From IMG/VR virus record IMGVR_UViG_3300012944_000025, positions 1 through 64,000 of that record: a stretch of 64,000 bases of DNA, one strand, 5' to 3'. Source of the stretch: a virus. Of this stretch, positions 43,178 to 51,099 are shown piece by piece (positions within the stretch are counted from its first letter, which is position 1; every line of letters begins with the position of its first letter). Both the position numbers and the translations under genes were made by a program. The notes beneath the pieces are model-generated. The model was given only the letters and a program-made list of their open reading frames with translations, was not told the origin of the DNA and did no database searches.

Positions 43178-43667
43178 TGCCGTCCCAGTACGCGTGCACG
43201 TCGTGTTTGCACGCGGCGCACTGCACCCTCGCCGTGCTCGCGACGCGCAGGTTGCTCGGCAGGCGCTGCTGGTCTCTCTCGCCCTTGATCTCGTCGCTGT
43301 CCTTGGTCAGGTGCCCGTTCCAGAAGTTGAGCAGCAGGTCCGCGCAGAGCAGCGCCTGCGGCTGCCGCAGGTCCGCCCGGCAGGACGGGCACCTTGCCGG
43401 CACGGCTATCCTCGTCTCCGTGATCGTGACGCGGGAGACGGTCACCGCGTGCTGGGGTCCTCTCAACGGCGTGATCTTCGTGTCCTCCTTGATGGCGTCG
43501 ATTCGACCGGGGAACACCGACAGCCCGATGACGACGCCCTCGGCCTCGCGATACGCGGCGGCCTTCGCGGCCACGCCGTCGATCGCATGCACCTGGGTCA
43601 CGTAGGCCTCCTTGGTGTCGGCGTACGCGCCCACGACGGTGAACCACTCGTGTGATTGGTCAGCCAA
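43170..43667 (-). CDS. Hypothetical protein with two CxxC ribbons, 165 aa
   Basis: TTG 43667 is the likely start, overlapping the upstream stop. N-terminal alpha/beta part (A-Y-R-E-A-E-G-V-V-I-G-L-S-V-F), then R-C-P-S-C-R-A-D at about 93-96 and V-Q-C-A-A-C-K-H near the C terminus, a split zinc ribbon. No family recognised. Confidence 0.6.
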   Translation of the reverse strand: MADQSHEWFTVVGAYADTKEAYVTQVHAIDGVAAKAAAYREAEGVVIGLSVFPGRIDAIKEDTKITPLRGPQHAVTVSRVTITETRIAVPARCPSCRADLRQPQALLCADLLLNFWNGHLTKDSDEIKGERDQQRLPSNLRVASTARVQCAACKHDVHAYWDGNV

Positions 43668-44424
43668 GCGCGTACGCTTTCTGCAGCATCCACCCGTTCC
43701 ACGGCAGGCGGACGAGCGCGGTCATGCGGACGAGCGGGACGCAGGCGCACTCCGGGCAGGCGGCCTTCCGCATCTGTGGGACGACCTCCGCGCCCTCGGG
43801 CGCGGCCTCCCTGATCTGCTCGAGTGCCGCGAACTGGCTGGTGTCGAGGTGATCCACGGGCAGCACGAACATCTGGACGCTGCCGGTGCAGCCCTTGTCG
43901 CAGTCGCACGCCTGGTACGCCTTGATCGTCGTGTACTCCTCCTCGGGAATGTTGAAGATTTGATCCATTGCCTCTTCGATGATTTCCTCGTCCTTGAGGA
44001 ACCCTTCTCGCCGCCGCTCGACCATGTCCGGGTCGCAAGTATCCTCGATCCACTTCGTGATGGCCTCGGCGTGTCGGGCCTTGGCCTGTCCTTCCTTGCG
44101 TCGACGGACGGCCTCTTCCTGGATGACCCGCGCGGCTGCGGCCTCGGCCTCGACGCGAGCCGCCTCCTCCGCGGCCAGCTCCACGCCTCGCCGCGCGGCT
44201 CGCGCCTCGAGACCACGGAGCACGGAGCCGAACGTCGCGTCGACCACGCCCGGACCCTCGAGGGTCTCGTCCGCCGCCACCACCTGCGCGATCTGGTCGA
44301 GCGCGTCCTCCGGGACGTCCACGAGGTCCTCGTCCGCCACGGAGACCTTCACGACGCCGACCGTCGTCTTCCGCGCCAGGATCGCGTCGCGTGCGGCTAT
44401 CCGAAGGCGGATCTCGACGCTCAC
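43660..44424 (-). CDS. Hypothetical protein, 254 aa, coiled coil plus Cys cluster
   Basis: GTG start. Residues about 80-125 are an Ala/Glu/Arg coiled coil (E-A-E-A-A-A-A-R-V-I-Q-E-E-A-V). C-D-C-D-K-G-C at about 176-182 and C-P-E-C-A-C near 230 form Cys clusters. V-S-V-A-D-E-D-L-V-D-V-P-E-D precedes the coil. No family recognised. Confidence 0.6.
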   Translation of the reverse strand: MSVEIRLRIAARDAILARKTTVGVVKVSVADEDLVDVPEDALDQIAQVVAADETLEGPGVVDATFGSVLRGLEARAARRGVELAAEEAARVEAEAAAARVIQEEAVRRRKEGQAKARHAEAITKWIEDTCDPDMVERRREGFLKDEEIIEEAMDQIFNIPEEEYTTIKAYQACDCDKGCTGSVQMFVLPVDHLDTSQFAALEQIREAAPEGAEVVPQMRKAACPECACVPLVRMTALVRLPWNGWMLQKAYALG

Positions 44425-44654
44425 GTTCGATGCTCCGCGCACGTCACCTCGTCGGTCGGCCTGGTGTCGCCATCGACCACGGCGGGCTTGTCGCAGTACG
44501 CACACGTGAGCGCGGCCTGCTTGACCCACGCGACGAGCTTCGCGGGCGTGGCCTTGTTGTACTCGGCAACCGCGGCCTCGATCGCGGCCTCGCTTCCCCC
44601 GCGCTCTATGATCGCGGTCTGGTGGTCCTCGTACGCGCTGAGGTATGTGGGCAT
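44421..44654 (-). CDS. Hypothetical CxxC protein, 77 aa
   Basis: Helical N-terminal two thirds (I-E-R-G-G-S-E-A-A-I-E-A-A-V-A-E) and a C-terminal ribbon L-T-C-A-Y-C-D-K-P ... V-T-C-A-E-H. Not HCC. No family recognised. Confidence 0.6.
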   Translation of the reverse strand: MPTYLSAYEDHQTAIIERGGSEAAIEAAVAEYNKATPAKLVAWVKQAALTCAYCDKPAVVDGDTRPTDEVTCAEHRT

Positions 44655-44658
44655 TCTG

Positions 44659-45081
44659 CTAGCCTTCCTCGTTTTCGATGCTCCAAGCAAGCGCTCTCGC
44701 GTCCTGCGCTTTTTGATGTCGCTTGCGGAGGTTCATCAGACGCTCCACGAGCGGGAACTTTGCGTGCACGGTGGGCAAGTAATAGTTGATCCCGACGGCG
44801 TCGTTAGTCTTGGCCAGCTCGACTTCCATGATCGCGCTGGAGCACAGCGGACAGAGACCGAATCCGTCAGAGGGCAGCCGCTCGTCTCTGAACTCGTTGA
44901 TTTGGCAGTCTACGATCACCGTGTCGTCACCGAGGCGCATGGCCGCCATGCCGCAGCAGTCGAACCGCCACCCCGTGCCCGACTTGCCCGTGAGGCACGA
45001 CATATTGATCGGGCACGTCGCGCAGTCCACGGGGGTGATGTCCGTGTCGGGCGTGTCGGGGATCTGGAGGAACGGAATCAC
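44659..45081 (-). CDS. Cys-cluster protein, CxxCPxxMSC type
   Basis: 140 residues from GTG. V-D-C-A-T-C-P-I-N-M-S-C-L (Cys19, 22, 28) is followed by F-D-C-C-G-M and L-C-P-L-C-S-S. The same C-x2-C-P-x-x-M-S-C cluster occurs in the adjacent 45083 gene. It could hold an Fe-S cluster or zinc. No family recognised. Confidence 0.62.
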   Translation of the reverse strand: MIPFLQIPDTPDTDITPVDCATCPINMSCLTGKSGTGWRFDCCGMAAMRLGDDTVIVDCQINEFRDERLPSDGFGLCPLCSSAIMEVELAKTNDAVGINYYLPTVHAKFPLVERLMNLRKRHQKAQDARALAWSIENEEG

Positions 45082-45082
45082 C

Positions 45083-45631
45083 TCAGTACTCCACGATGTC
45101 CGCGGGCACGTCGTGGTCCCCGAGGGGCTGCTGCGCCCGGACGGTCACGCGACCCGACGGCGTCACGCGGATCAGCGTGACCGTCTGCCTCTTGTCGACC
45201 CAGCCCTTGACGGGACCCGACAGGATGTCGACGCACTGCTCCGGGCTGCTCAGGCTCTCCGCGATGCAAGACATGCTGCGCGGGCACCCCTCGCAGATTC
45301 GACCGGGCTCGTCGACGGGGACCAGCGCCCGCGTCGGAACGAGCACCTGCTTGCCCTCGAGCTGGAGTTTGCGCAGGTAGACCCTCAGGGCCCCGGCGTT
45401 GACCTCCGTGCGGATGGCATCCCGGAGTTCCGGGTCCGGGATCAGCGCGTTCTGTTGGGCGGCCCCGAGACGCCACATCACGGGGTGCTTGATGGCGTCG
45501 ATCGCGTAGATGAGGCGGGCGACCGCCTGAATGGGCAGGTCGAACATGCGCGCCAGAACCTCGGCGAGGTCCTTCTCCACCCCCGCGACGTTGGTCTCGC
45601 GGAGGGCTTGCTTGAGTCTCTCGGTGGGCAT
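45083..45631 (-). CDS. Hypothetical protein with CxxCPxxMSC cluster, 182 aa
   Basis: Helical N-terminal half (L-A-E-V-L-A-R-M-F-D-L-P-I-Q-A), then R-I-C-E-G-C-P-R-S-M-S-C-I-A at about 118-129 with Cys141 downstream, and beta strands to the end. The cluster is shared with the neighbouring 44659 product, suggesting joint action. The long upstream antisense extension is rejected; ATG 45631 is the first good start. Confidence 0.62.
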   Translation of the reverse strand: MPTERLKQALRETNVAGVEKDLAEVLARMFDLPIQAVARLIYAIDAIKHPVMWRLGAAQQNALIPDPELRDAIRTEVNAGALRVYLRKLQLEGKQVLVPTRALVPVDEPGRICEGCPRSMSCIAESLSSPEQCVDILSGPVKGWVDKRQTVTLIRVTPSGRVTVRAQQPLGDHDVPADIVEY

Positions 45632-45649
45632 AGCGTCTCCTGGTCGGTT

Positions 45650-45664
45650 GATTATAAGATAAAC
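45650..45664 (+). promoter_or_regulatory. RTAAAC element upstream of thyX
   Basis: GATTATAAGATAAAC, 12 bp before the ATG at 45677. The right half-site is conserved; the left half is degenerate. TTGATTATAAGAT looks promoter-like on the high-GC background. Confidence 0.35.
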
Positions 45665-45676
45665 AGCGGAGGAAAC

Positions 45677-46510
45677 ATGTACTCGACACGCGTCTTGAAG
45701 GACTCGCTCGCACCCTGCGGCAAGCGGCTGACCACCTGGGAGCTTACCTACCCTCGGTTCGTTCACGCCGAGCTGATGACGCACCGGATGTTCAGCCGAA
45801 ACAGCGCGTCCAGCCGCGCGATCCCCACCGAGAAGCTGATGGCTCGGGTCCGGGAGGACCCCGCGCTGCCCCAGTGGTGGGGCAGGAACCAGTCTGGCAT
45901 GCAGGCGAACGAGGAGCTGGACGGCGCCTCGCGGGCCGAGGCCGAGCGCCTCTGGCTGGCCGCACGGGACCAGATGCTCGTGGCCGTCGAGCAGCTCGGC
46001 AAGGTCGGGCTTCACAAGCAGCTCGCGAACCGGCTCATCGAGCCGTGGATGTTCATCACGGTCCTCGTCTCCTCGACTGAGTACAGCAACTGGTTTCACC
46101 TGCGCAACCACCGCATGGCCCAGCCGGAGATTGCCTGGGTTGCCAGGGCCATGTGGCAGCACTACCAGGAGCACCGACCGACCGAGATTCCCGAGGGTGG
46201 GTGGCATCTTCCGCTGGTCCAGCCCGAGGAGGTCACCGCCCTCGGCGAAGTGATGGCGAAGAAGGTGTCCACCGGGCGCTGCGCCCGCGTGTCGTACCTG
46301 ACCCACGAGGGTGTTCGCGATCCGGACAAGGACGTCGAGCTGCACGACAGGCTGTGCTCGGGGCCGGCGACCGGCGAGCCCGGCCACTGGTCCCCGTTCG
46401 AGCACGTCGCAATGGCGCTCGTGGAACCCGTGCGCAGCGGCAACTTTTTGGGTTGGGCTCAGTACCGAAAAGCGTTCGACACGGAGCACTTCGGCGATCG
46501 GATGCCCTAA
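45677..46510 (+). CDS. thyX: Flavin-dependent thymidylate synthase ThyX
   Basis: 277 residues. The signature T-H-R-M-F-S-R-N-S-A-S-S-R-A-I-P (35-50) corresponds to the RHRxxSxNxxSxR motif that binds dUMP and FAD. Q-Y-R-K-A-F near the C terminus fits the family. Converts dUMP to dTMP with methylene-tetrahydrofolate and FAD/NADPH. A perfect GGAGG sits five bases before the ATG. It supplies dTTP for phage replication with the nearby dNMP kinase and MazG-like gene. Confidence 0.92.
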   Translation: MYSTRVLKDSLAPCGKRLTTWELTYPRFVHAELMTHRMFSRNSASSRAIPTEKLMARVREDPALPQWWGRNQSGMQANEELDGASRAEAERLWLAARDQMLVAVEQLGKVGLHKQLANRLIEPWMFITVLVSSTEYSNWFHLRNHRMAQPEIAWVARAMWQHYQEHRPTEIPEGGWHLPLVQPEEVTALGEVMAKKVSTGRCARVSYLTHEGVRDPDKDVELHDRLCSGPATGEPGHWSPFEHVAMALVEPVRSGNFLGWAQYRKAFDTEHFGDRMP

Positions 46511-46875
46511 CGCTCGGCTAGCGTGAAGTGGAACGGCCAGTCGACCTCGACACCTAGGCCGTCCCCGCAGGTCCCCCGATCCCCGATCCGCTCCCACTCC
46601 TCGAACGCGTGCGCCATGGTGTCGATTCGATACCGGGCGACGTTGGTCAGGTAGGCCTCGAGATCCCTGATTCGAGGCCCCGCCAGGGTCTTCACCGTGT
46701 GAACCGCGAGCACGCACGCCGCGCACGCAGGTGACCACGTCTCGATCCAGATCCTCCCGTGCGGGCACGTGCGGCATGGCAGGCAGTACGCGGACGCGCC
46801 CACCGTCTCGAGGTCCTCGACGTTGCCGCATCGGAGGCACTCAGGCTCCCTGGTCGGCCTCCGTCTTCGCGACAT
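46507..46875 (-). CDS. Hypothetical Cys-rich protein, 122 aa
   Basis: N-terminal Arg-rich segment, then E-C-L-R-C-G-N, Y-C-L-P-C-R-T-C-P-H-G and A-C-A-A-C give a multi-Cys zinc-binding region (about 12-55). The C-terminal half is helical. Convergent with thyX (4-bp overlap). Start overlaps the GHKL gene by 35 bp and is not certain. Confidence 0.58.
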   Translation of the reverse strand: MSRRRRPTREPECLRCGNVEDLETVGASAYCLPCRTCPHGRIWIETWSPACAACVLAVHTVKTLAGPRIRDLEAYLTNVARYRIDTMAHAFEEWERIGDRGTCGDGLGVEVDWPFHFTLAER

Positions 46876-48208
46876 TCGCCGAAGAATATCTTTCCGCGTC
46901 AGCTCGCGCCAGCGCCCCATCTTCGGTGTCGAGCAGCGCGCTGGCGAGCACCGCGGCCTCGCCGCGGGCGGTGCGCGCGGCCTCGCCCTTGGCCACGGCG
47001 AGGACCACCTGGAACGCCGCGAGGGTGAGCAGTCGACGGTCGATGCCGATCATCTTGTTGTCGTCGATAGGGCGGCACGCGGACTTTCCCGCGAACTCGA
47101 CGACAACGTACTCGCGCGTGACCAGATTGACGACCTTCAGGACGCCGCGCTCGACCTCCGTGAGCTGCGAGGGCAGGAACCGCGCTCGAACCTGACCCTC
47201 GAGCGACGCCTTGGCGTGCTCGGGCGACAATCCCGTCTTCGCCAGCAACTCCCGCAGCGTCGCGTTGACCATCGTGGGCTTGGCGCCGAGGCTGGTGATC
47301 TCGTCCGCCTCGGCCATGGTCGACACGGGCACCGCGTTGTCGCCGTGCTCGGCCACGAACTGCGCCTTCATGTGACCCACGAGACGCTCGTCGGTGCGCC
47401 AGCGGAAGTGGCGGGACTCGTCCGCGTTGCTCTTCGCGAGGTCGTACGCGCGGCGGGCCAGCGCCTCTCCGGCGTGCTGGACGTCCTTTCGCCCGCTCAG
47501 CACGCTGGCCCAGAGGTCGGACAGCGCGGTCCCCAGCGTCCACTCGTCGATCATCTGGCGATCTCGGTCGAGCTGGATGTCGCGCAGGTCGTACCCGCAG
47601 TCGAGCCGCTCGAACCTGCGGACGAACACCCCGCGGGCGTAGACCATTCCGCGCCGATCCTCCGAGAGGATCAGGGACCCCTGGTCCACCGCGACGACCT
47701 CGTCCGGGGGCGGCGGCGTCAGGAAGAGGAACAGCGGGCGCAGGGCGTCCCACACCTCCTTGGTGACGTTGTCGATGGTGACGACGAAGTCCGGGGTCGG
47801 CGTGATCGCGCGCGAGTAGAACGTCAGCAGCTCCTGCCCGGACAGCGGGCCGTCCTCGACCCGGTCGAACGTGCACTTCCAGCTCGTGTCCGCGTTGCGA
47901 AACGCCACGGGATGCCCGGCCCGGGTGAGCGCCATGCACCCGATCGCGAAGCCCTCGCCGAAGCGCCCGCGGACGTCGCGTCCCCGCTTGCCGCTCTTGC
48001 CGAGCACCAGCAGGGTGGCGGGGTCCACGATCGTCTCGCGCGTCTTGATGACGAGCTGCGACCTCTCCTTCGAGTGCTTGATCTCCATGGCGTTGCGCGG
48101 GTTCAGTTCCTCGGCGTCTTTGGCGTTGGAGATAAGCTCGCGGATCCCCTCCCACACGCCCCATGACCCGCAGTACTCGGTGTCGATCGTCAGCTGAATC
48201 TTCGACAT
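46841..48208 (-). CDS. GHKL-type ATPase (Hsp90/MutL-like N-terminal fold)
   Basis: 455 residues. N-box G-I-R-E-L-I-S-N-A-K-D-A (21-32, E24, N28, D31) and G-K-R-G-R-D-V-R-G-R-F-G-E-G-F (the G2-type lid region, about 73-87) define a histidine-kinase/Hsp90/MutL ATPase fold. The remaining 350 residues are unassigned and lack a Hsp90 middle or HisKA domain. Possibly a conformational ATPase in DNA repair or host takeover (inference). ATG 48208; the plus-strand unit lies beyond. Confidence 0.78.
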   Translation of the reverse strand: MSKIQLTIDTEYCGSWGVWEGIRELISNAKDAEELNPRNAMEIKHSKERSQLVIKTRETIVDPATLLVLGKSGKRGRDVRGRFGEGFAIGCMALTRAGHPVAFRNADTSWKCTFDRVEDGPLSGQELLTFYSRAITPTPDFVVTIDNVTKEVWDALRPLFLFLTPPPPDEVVAVDQGSLILSEDRRGMVYARGVFVRRFERLDCGYDLRDIQLDRDRQMIDEWTLGTALSDLWASVLSGRKDVQHAGEALARRAYDLAKSNADESRHFRWRTDERLVGHMKAQFVAEHGDNAVPVSTMAEADEITSLGAKPTMVNATLRELLAKTGLSPEHAKASLEGQVRARFLPSQLTEVERGVLKVVNLVTREYVVVEFAGKSACRPIDDNKMIGIDRRLLTLAAFQVVLAVAKGEAARTARGEAAVLASALLDTEDGALARADAERYSSANVAKTEADQGA

Positions 48209-48252
48209 TTGAATCTCCTGGTTTGCTTGATTGACTCAAGCTTCGGACTGTT

Positions 48253-48267
48253 GTTTGCTGGGTAAAC
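48253..48267 (+). promoter_or_regulatory. Palindromic element GTTTGC-N3-GTAAAC
   Basis: One mismatch from the perfect inverted repeat, 23 bp before the plus-strand ATG at 48291. Between divergent genes, so it could serve either. Confidence 0.4.
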
Positions 48268-48290
48268 ACCTCCAGGACGGAGGGCACCCG

Positions 48291-48488
48291 ATGGCACGAC
48301 CGATGAATGTCGACAAGAGAGTGGCCGCGATCGCTCAGATCACGCGGCGCACGCGGCTCAACGCCGCGAAGGCTCGGCGCATGGCGGACGAGCTGACTCG
48401 GTTCCCCCGCGGCGGCAAGGCGCAGCGCGCGGCCGAGCGCGCCAGGGTCCTCGCCGACGGTCTCGAGCAGGCCATCAAGGCCGCCTGA
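48291..48488 (+). CDS. Small basic helical protein, 65 aa
   Basis: Arg/Ala-rich helices (R-L-N-A-A-K-A-R-R-M-A-D-E-L-T-R, A-A-E-R-A-R-V-L-A-D-G). Good GGAGGG before the ATG. Its stop shares a base with the next ATG. Nucleic-acid binding plausible from charge; no family recognised. Confidence 0.62.
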   Translation: MARPMNVDKRVAAIAQITRRTRLNAAKARRMADELTRFPRGGKAQRAAERARVLADGLEQAIKAA

Positions 48489-48883
48489 TGTTCCGACCCG
48501 TCAGCGCGCTGCCGTATCGCCTGGTGTCGCGGAACGCCCAGGCGCTGCTCATCCGGAGGCCGCCGGGCGGCCTGCTGGCCGACGACCTGTCGGCCTGGGA
48601 CGGCCGCGTGGCCGCGTGCCTGGCCGACGTCGCCGCGCACGACCTTCGGGGCGTCGTGCGGGACGTCCTGAACAACCCCCAGATCCGGGCGATCGTGTTC
48701 GCCCACGCGCCCCGCTGCCGAGAGACCTACGCCGCGTTCTGGGCCGGGTCCGACGGGCTCGAGGGCATCGACGACGAGCACGTCACGACGGTCCGGCAGT
48801 TCGTGGATTTGTACGACGACGACTTCGCGCTGCGCGGACCGCAGCAGCCGTTCTCTCCCACCAGAGTCATGTACCTCCGTTGA
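48488..48883 (+). CDS. Hypothetical protein, 131 aa
   Basis: Contains N-P-Q-I-R-A-I-V-F-A-H-A-P-R-C-R, a G-I-D-D-E-H-V-T-T-V-R-Q-F-V-D-L turn-helix and a Pro-rich end. A faint resemblance to MtrA/DUF4346-type proteins found with thymidylate synthases is possible but unverified. Located between a small gene and the dNMP kinase in one operon. Confidence 0.55.
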   Translation: MFRPVSALPYRLVSRNAQALLIRRPPGGLLADDLSAWDGRVAACLADVAAHDLRGVVRDVLNNPQIRAIVFAHAPRCRETYAAFWAGSDGLEGIDDEHVTTVRQFVDLYDDDFALRGPQQPFSPTRVMYLR

Positions 48884-48894
48884 AAGGACGTCAG

Positions 48895-49638
48895 ATGCAG
48901 CGCAACGTCATCGGCATCTTCGGCAAGTCGAAGTCCGGCAAGAACACCGTCGGGGACATGATCGCGTCGACGTGCAAGGGCACGGTGCAGATCGCGTTCG
49001 CCGACAAGCTCAAGTCGGTGTGCATGGAGCTGTTCGGGCTCACGAGCCAGGACCTCAACACCGACGAGGGCAAGGCCAAGCCGACCTCGCTGCCCTGCCC
49101 GACCTGTCCGATGTGCAGGAGCATCAACGTGGTCGCCGCGCCGACGATGCTCGCGTTCGCATCGTTCTATGACCAGCCGGTGGTGAACCACAAGGGCCCG
49201 CGCCAGGCCGAGTGCAAGGCGTGCGGCGCGGTGGGGTCTCCCGATTCGTTCGTCGGGTTCTGGACCCCGCGGATGATCCTGCAGCACGTTGGCACGGAGG
49301 GCATCCGCCGCGTGGATCCCCTGGCCTGGGCCCGATTCACAATGAAGACCGCCGTGACCGCTCTCGACCGAGGCGTCGAACGTATCATGGTGGTTACCGA
49401 TGGGCGATTCCGATCCGAGCTGGACGCGGTTCGCGCGGCCGGCGGCATCGCGTGGCGGCTCCGCAGGCCGGAGACCGATGACGCGACGACGGGCATCGCG
49501 GGCCACGTCTCCGAGGTCGAGATCGACGGGATCCCGGACGGGGACTTCGACGAGGTGATCACGAACGACGGCTCGCTCGACGACCTGTTGCACGCGGTCA
49601 AGGCAGCGCTGGCGCCTGCTCCCCCGCGCGCGGCCTGA
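48895..49638 (+). CDS. Deoxynucleoside monophosphate kinase with Cys insertion
   Basis: 247 residues. P-loop G-K-S-K-S-G-K-N-T (10-18), F-A-D-K-L-K and V-T-D-G-R-F-R-S-E match phage dNMP kinases. Residues 68-74 (C-P-T-C-P-M-C) and 107-110 (C-K-A-C) form an inserted zinc-ribbon-like lid not usual in T4-type enzymes. Phosphorylates dNMPs after ThyX in the dTTP pathway. AAAGGA precedes ATG 48895. Confidence 0.8.
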   Translation: MQRNVIGIFGKSKSGKNTVGDMIASTCKGTVQIAFADKLKSVCMELFGLTSQDLNTDEGKAKPTSLPCPTCPMCRSINVVAAPTMLAFASFYDQPVVNHKGPRQAECKACGAVGSPDSFVGFWTPRMILQHVGTEGIRRVDPLAWARFTMKTAVTALDRGVERIMVVTDGRFRSELDAVRAAGGIAWRLRRPETDDATTGIAGHVSEVEIDGIPDGDFDEVITNDGSLDDLLHAVKAALAPAPPRAA

Positions 49639-49854
49639 CTATCTCAAGACGATCGTTACGATGCCCTTGCAGGGCTTGTTCTTGTCGTCTCGTCGCTGAA
49701 CAGTCCCGCAGCAGGCGCACGAGTTGAAGTCGTCGTCGCGGAACTTGAACCAGCAGTGCTGGCCGGGATATCGCGCTACCCACTCGGTTTGCGACGCGCA
49801 ATCCCCCGCCAGAAGGGCTTCGGCCATTCTGGCCTTCCAGACCTCGGAAGACAT
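49639..49854 (-). CDS. Hypothetical protein, 71 aa
   Basis: Contains W-F-K-F-R-D-D-D-F-N-S-C-A-C-C-G-T and a basic C terminus (K-N-K-P-C-K-G). Cys-x-Cys-Cys could bind metal. TAATG overlap at the start. Convergent with the dNMP kinase gene. Confidence 0.58.
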   Translation of the reverse strand: MSSEVWKARMAEALLAGDCASQTEWVARYPGQHCWFKFRDDDFNSCACCGTVQRRDDKNKPCKGIVTIVLR

Positions 49855-50177
49855 TACTTGTCGCTGTCGTAGTGAGCCTGGGCCTCGCGGCAAATCTCGT
49901 CAAACCGATCCACGCCGCCGGGGAACGTTCGCCGCATGTGGATGGTGGCGACGGCGACGGCGAACACCTGCTGCTCGACGGAGAGCCCGCGGTTCGCCCC
50001 GTCGGTTCCCACGCGCTCCAGCAGAGCGCGGCTGAATTCGTCAGCGTTGTCGAGGTGATCGACGCTGTTGAACACCTTGGCGGCCACTGCGAGGCCCCGC
50101 GCGATCTGTTCGGGCGAGGCCGTTTGGCCGTCGCTGTACTTGACGTACTCGGATGGGATTGGGTCGAACTTGTTCAC
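49854..50177 (-). CDS. Hypothetical protein, 107 aa
   Basis: GTG start with GTGA overlap. Helical, with E-Q-I-A-R-G-L-A-V-A-A-K-V-F-N-S and V-E-Q-Q-V-F-A-V-A-V-A-T. No family recognised. Confidence 0.58.
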   Translation of the reverse strand: MNKFDPIPSEYVKYSDGQTASPEQIARGLAVAAKVFNSVDHLDNADEFSRALLERVGTDGANRGLSVEQQVFAVAVATIHMRRTFPGGVDRFDEICREAQAHYDSDK

Positions 50178-50413
50178 GGCTTGTCCCTCCTCAGGGTGCA
50201 CAGCTTGACGACGCCGGCGCCGGTCACGATGTGTGGCTTGGCCAGCTCGCCAGGCTCGGCCCGGCGGACACCGTCGGGGAACGTCTGTCCCGGATGCTCG
50301 ACGTTGGGATAGATCGACTGGGCGGCGCACCATCCGTGGCGCCCTTCCTTTCGATTTCCGCCGACGACGATGGGGTCGTAGTGCGCGCACGTCGTGCAGG
50401 GCTTGTCGCTCAT
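50174..50413 (-). CDS. Small Cys-rich protein, 79 aa
   Basis: D-K-P-C-T-T-C-A-H-Y-D (Cys6, Cys9), W-C at about 29-30 and L-C near the end: three or four potential ligands in the C-x2-C-x-x-Y context of small phage ribbons. Not HCC (no G-x-T-H motif). ATG 50413, coupled upstream. Confidence 0.6.
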   Translation of the reverse strand: MSDKPCTTCAHYDPIVVGGNRKEGRHGWCAAQSIYPNVEHPGQTFPDGVRRAEPGELAKPHIVTGAGVVKLCTLRRDKP

Positions 50414-50880
50414 GTGGTCCTCAGCATGGGTGTGACTCCGTTGGCTCGCAGTATCGGCGCGAGCTTGGCGTCGCGTCCAGCGGTCATGAGGGCTCGAGCC
50501 AGCACCAGCGTCCCCTGGTTCAAAGTCATGCTGGCGAACGACACGGTGTACCGACCGCAGGACAGCGCGGCGGCCGGCTCGTCCTTGGGTAGCATGTCGT
50601 CCTGGGTGTACACCGCGCTGAGCAAGCGTTGTGCCCGGGGGAGCGAGGCCGTGGCCTTCTTGAGCGCGGTCACGCACCGGGCAAGGCGTCCGAGCGCGTC
50701 CTCCGGCTTGTTCACGTCGGTTCCGACGATCTCGATCGAGCACGAGCGGAACCGCAGGATGCAGGCCCGCGACGGACGCAGGTCCGCGTCCATGTCCTTG
50801 TCCGACAAGTCGATTCGACCCTTCGGGGGCTCGACGGGAACCGCCCGCAGTGGATCCACGATGCGCCACGGATCCTTCAC
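50410..50880 (-). CDS. Hypothetical protein, 156 aa
   Basis: GTG 50880 overlaps the upstream TGA. Alternating strands and helices (C-I-L-R-F-R-S-C-S-I-E-I-V-G-T, T-V-S-F-A-S-M-T-L). No family recognised. Confidence 0.58.
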   Translation of the reverse strand: MKDPWRIVDPLRAVPVEPPKGRIDLSDKDMDADLRPSRACILRFRSCSIEIVGTDVNKPEDALGRLARCVTALKKATASLPRAQRLLSAVYTQDDMLPKDEPAAALSCGRYTVSFASMTLNQGTLVLARALMTAGRDAKLAPILRANGVTPMLRTT

Positions 50881-51098
50881 GTCCTGATTAGCATACCGGA
50901 CAACGAGGTGTTTATGCAATCGATGTGGGCCAGCTCGAACTCATCGCCGATCAGGGCGTCGATGCTCTTGGTGCTCGGGTTGCGTCCGATGCCCTGCACG
51001 ATCATCGCCATCTGCACGCGGTCCCCCGGAGAAAGCAGCTTCCTGCATCGCGCACAGGTGGTGGCGGGGACGCGTTGCTTGAGGATGTCGAGGGTCAC
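50877..51098 (-). CDS. Cys ribbon protein, 73 aa
   Basis: T-T-C-A-R-C-R-K-L-L-S-P-G-D-R-V with H-I-D-C later: C-x2-C and H-x2-C ligands. C-x2-C before G-D-R-V resembles small ribbon proteins; unrelated to HCC in ligand order. GTG start two bases ahead of the RNase HII stop. Confidence 0.6.
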   Translation of the reverse strand: MTLDILKQRVPATTCARCRKLLSPGDRVQMAMIVQGIGRNPSTKSIDALIGDEFELAHIDCINTSLSGMLIRT

Positions 51099-51099
51099 G

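Noticed and set aside
43612-45180. 522-codon plus-strand frame
   Set aside because: Shadow of several well-supported minus-strand genes; low-complexity composition.
46769-48166. Plus-strand frame opposite the GHKL ATPase
   Set aside because: The minus strand carries clear ATPase motifs; the plus frame is a compositional shadow.
50877-51098. Possible HCC member (T-C-A-R-C ... H-I-D-C)
   Set aside because: Ligand order is CxxC then HxxC with no G-x-T-H or C-M-x-C-L-V context, so it is treated as a separate ribbon family.
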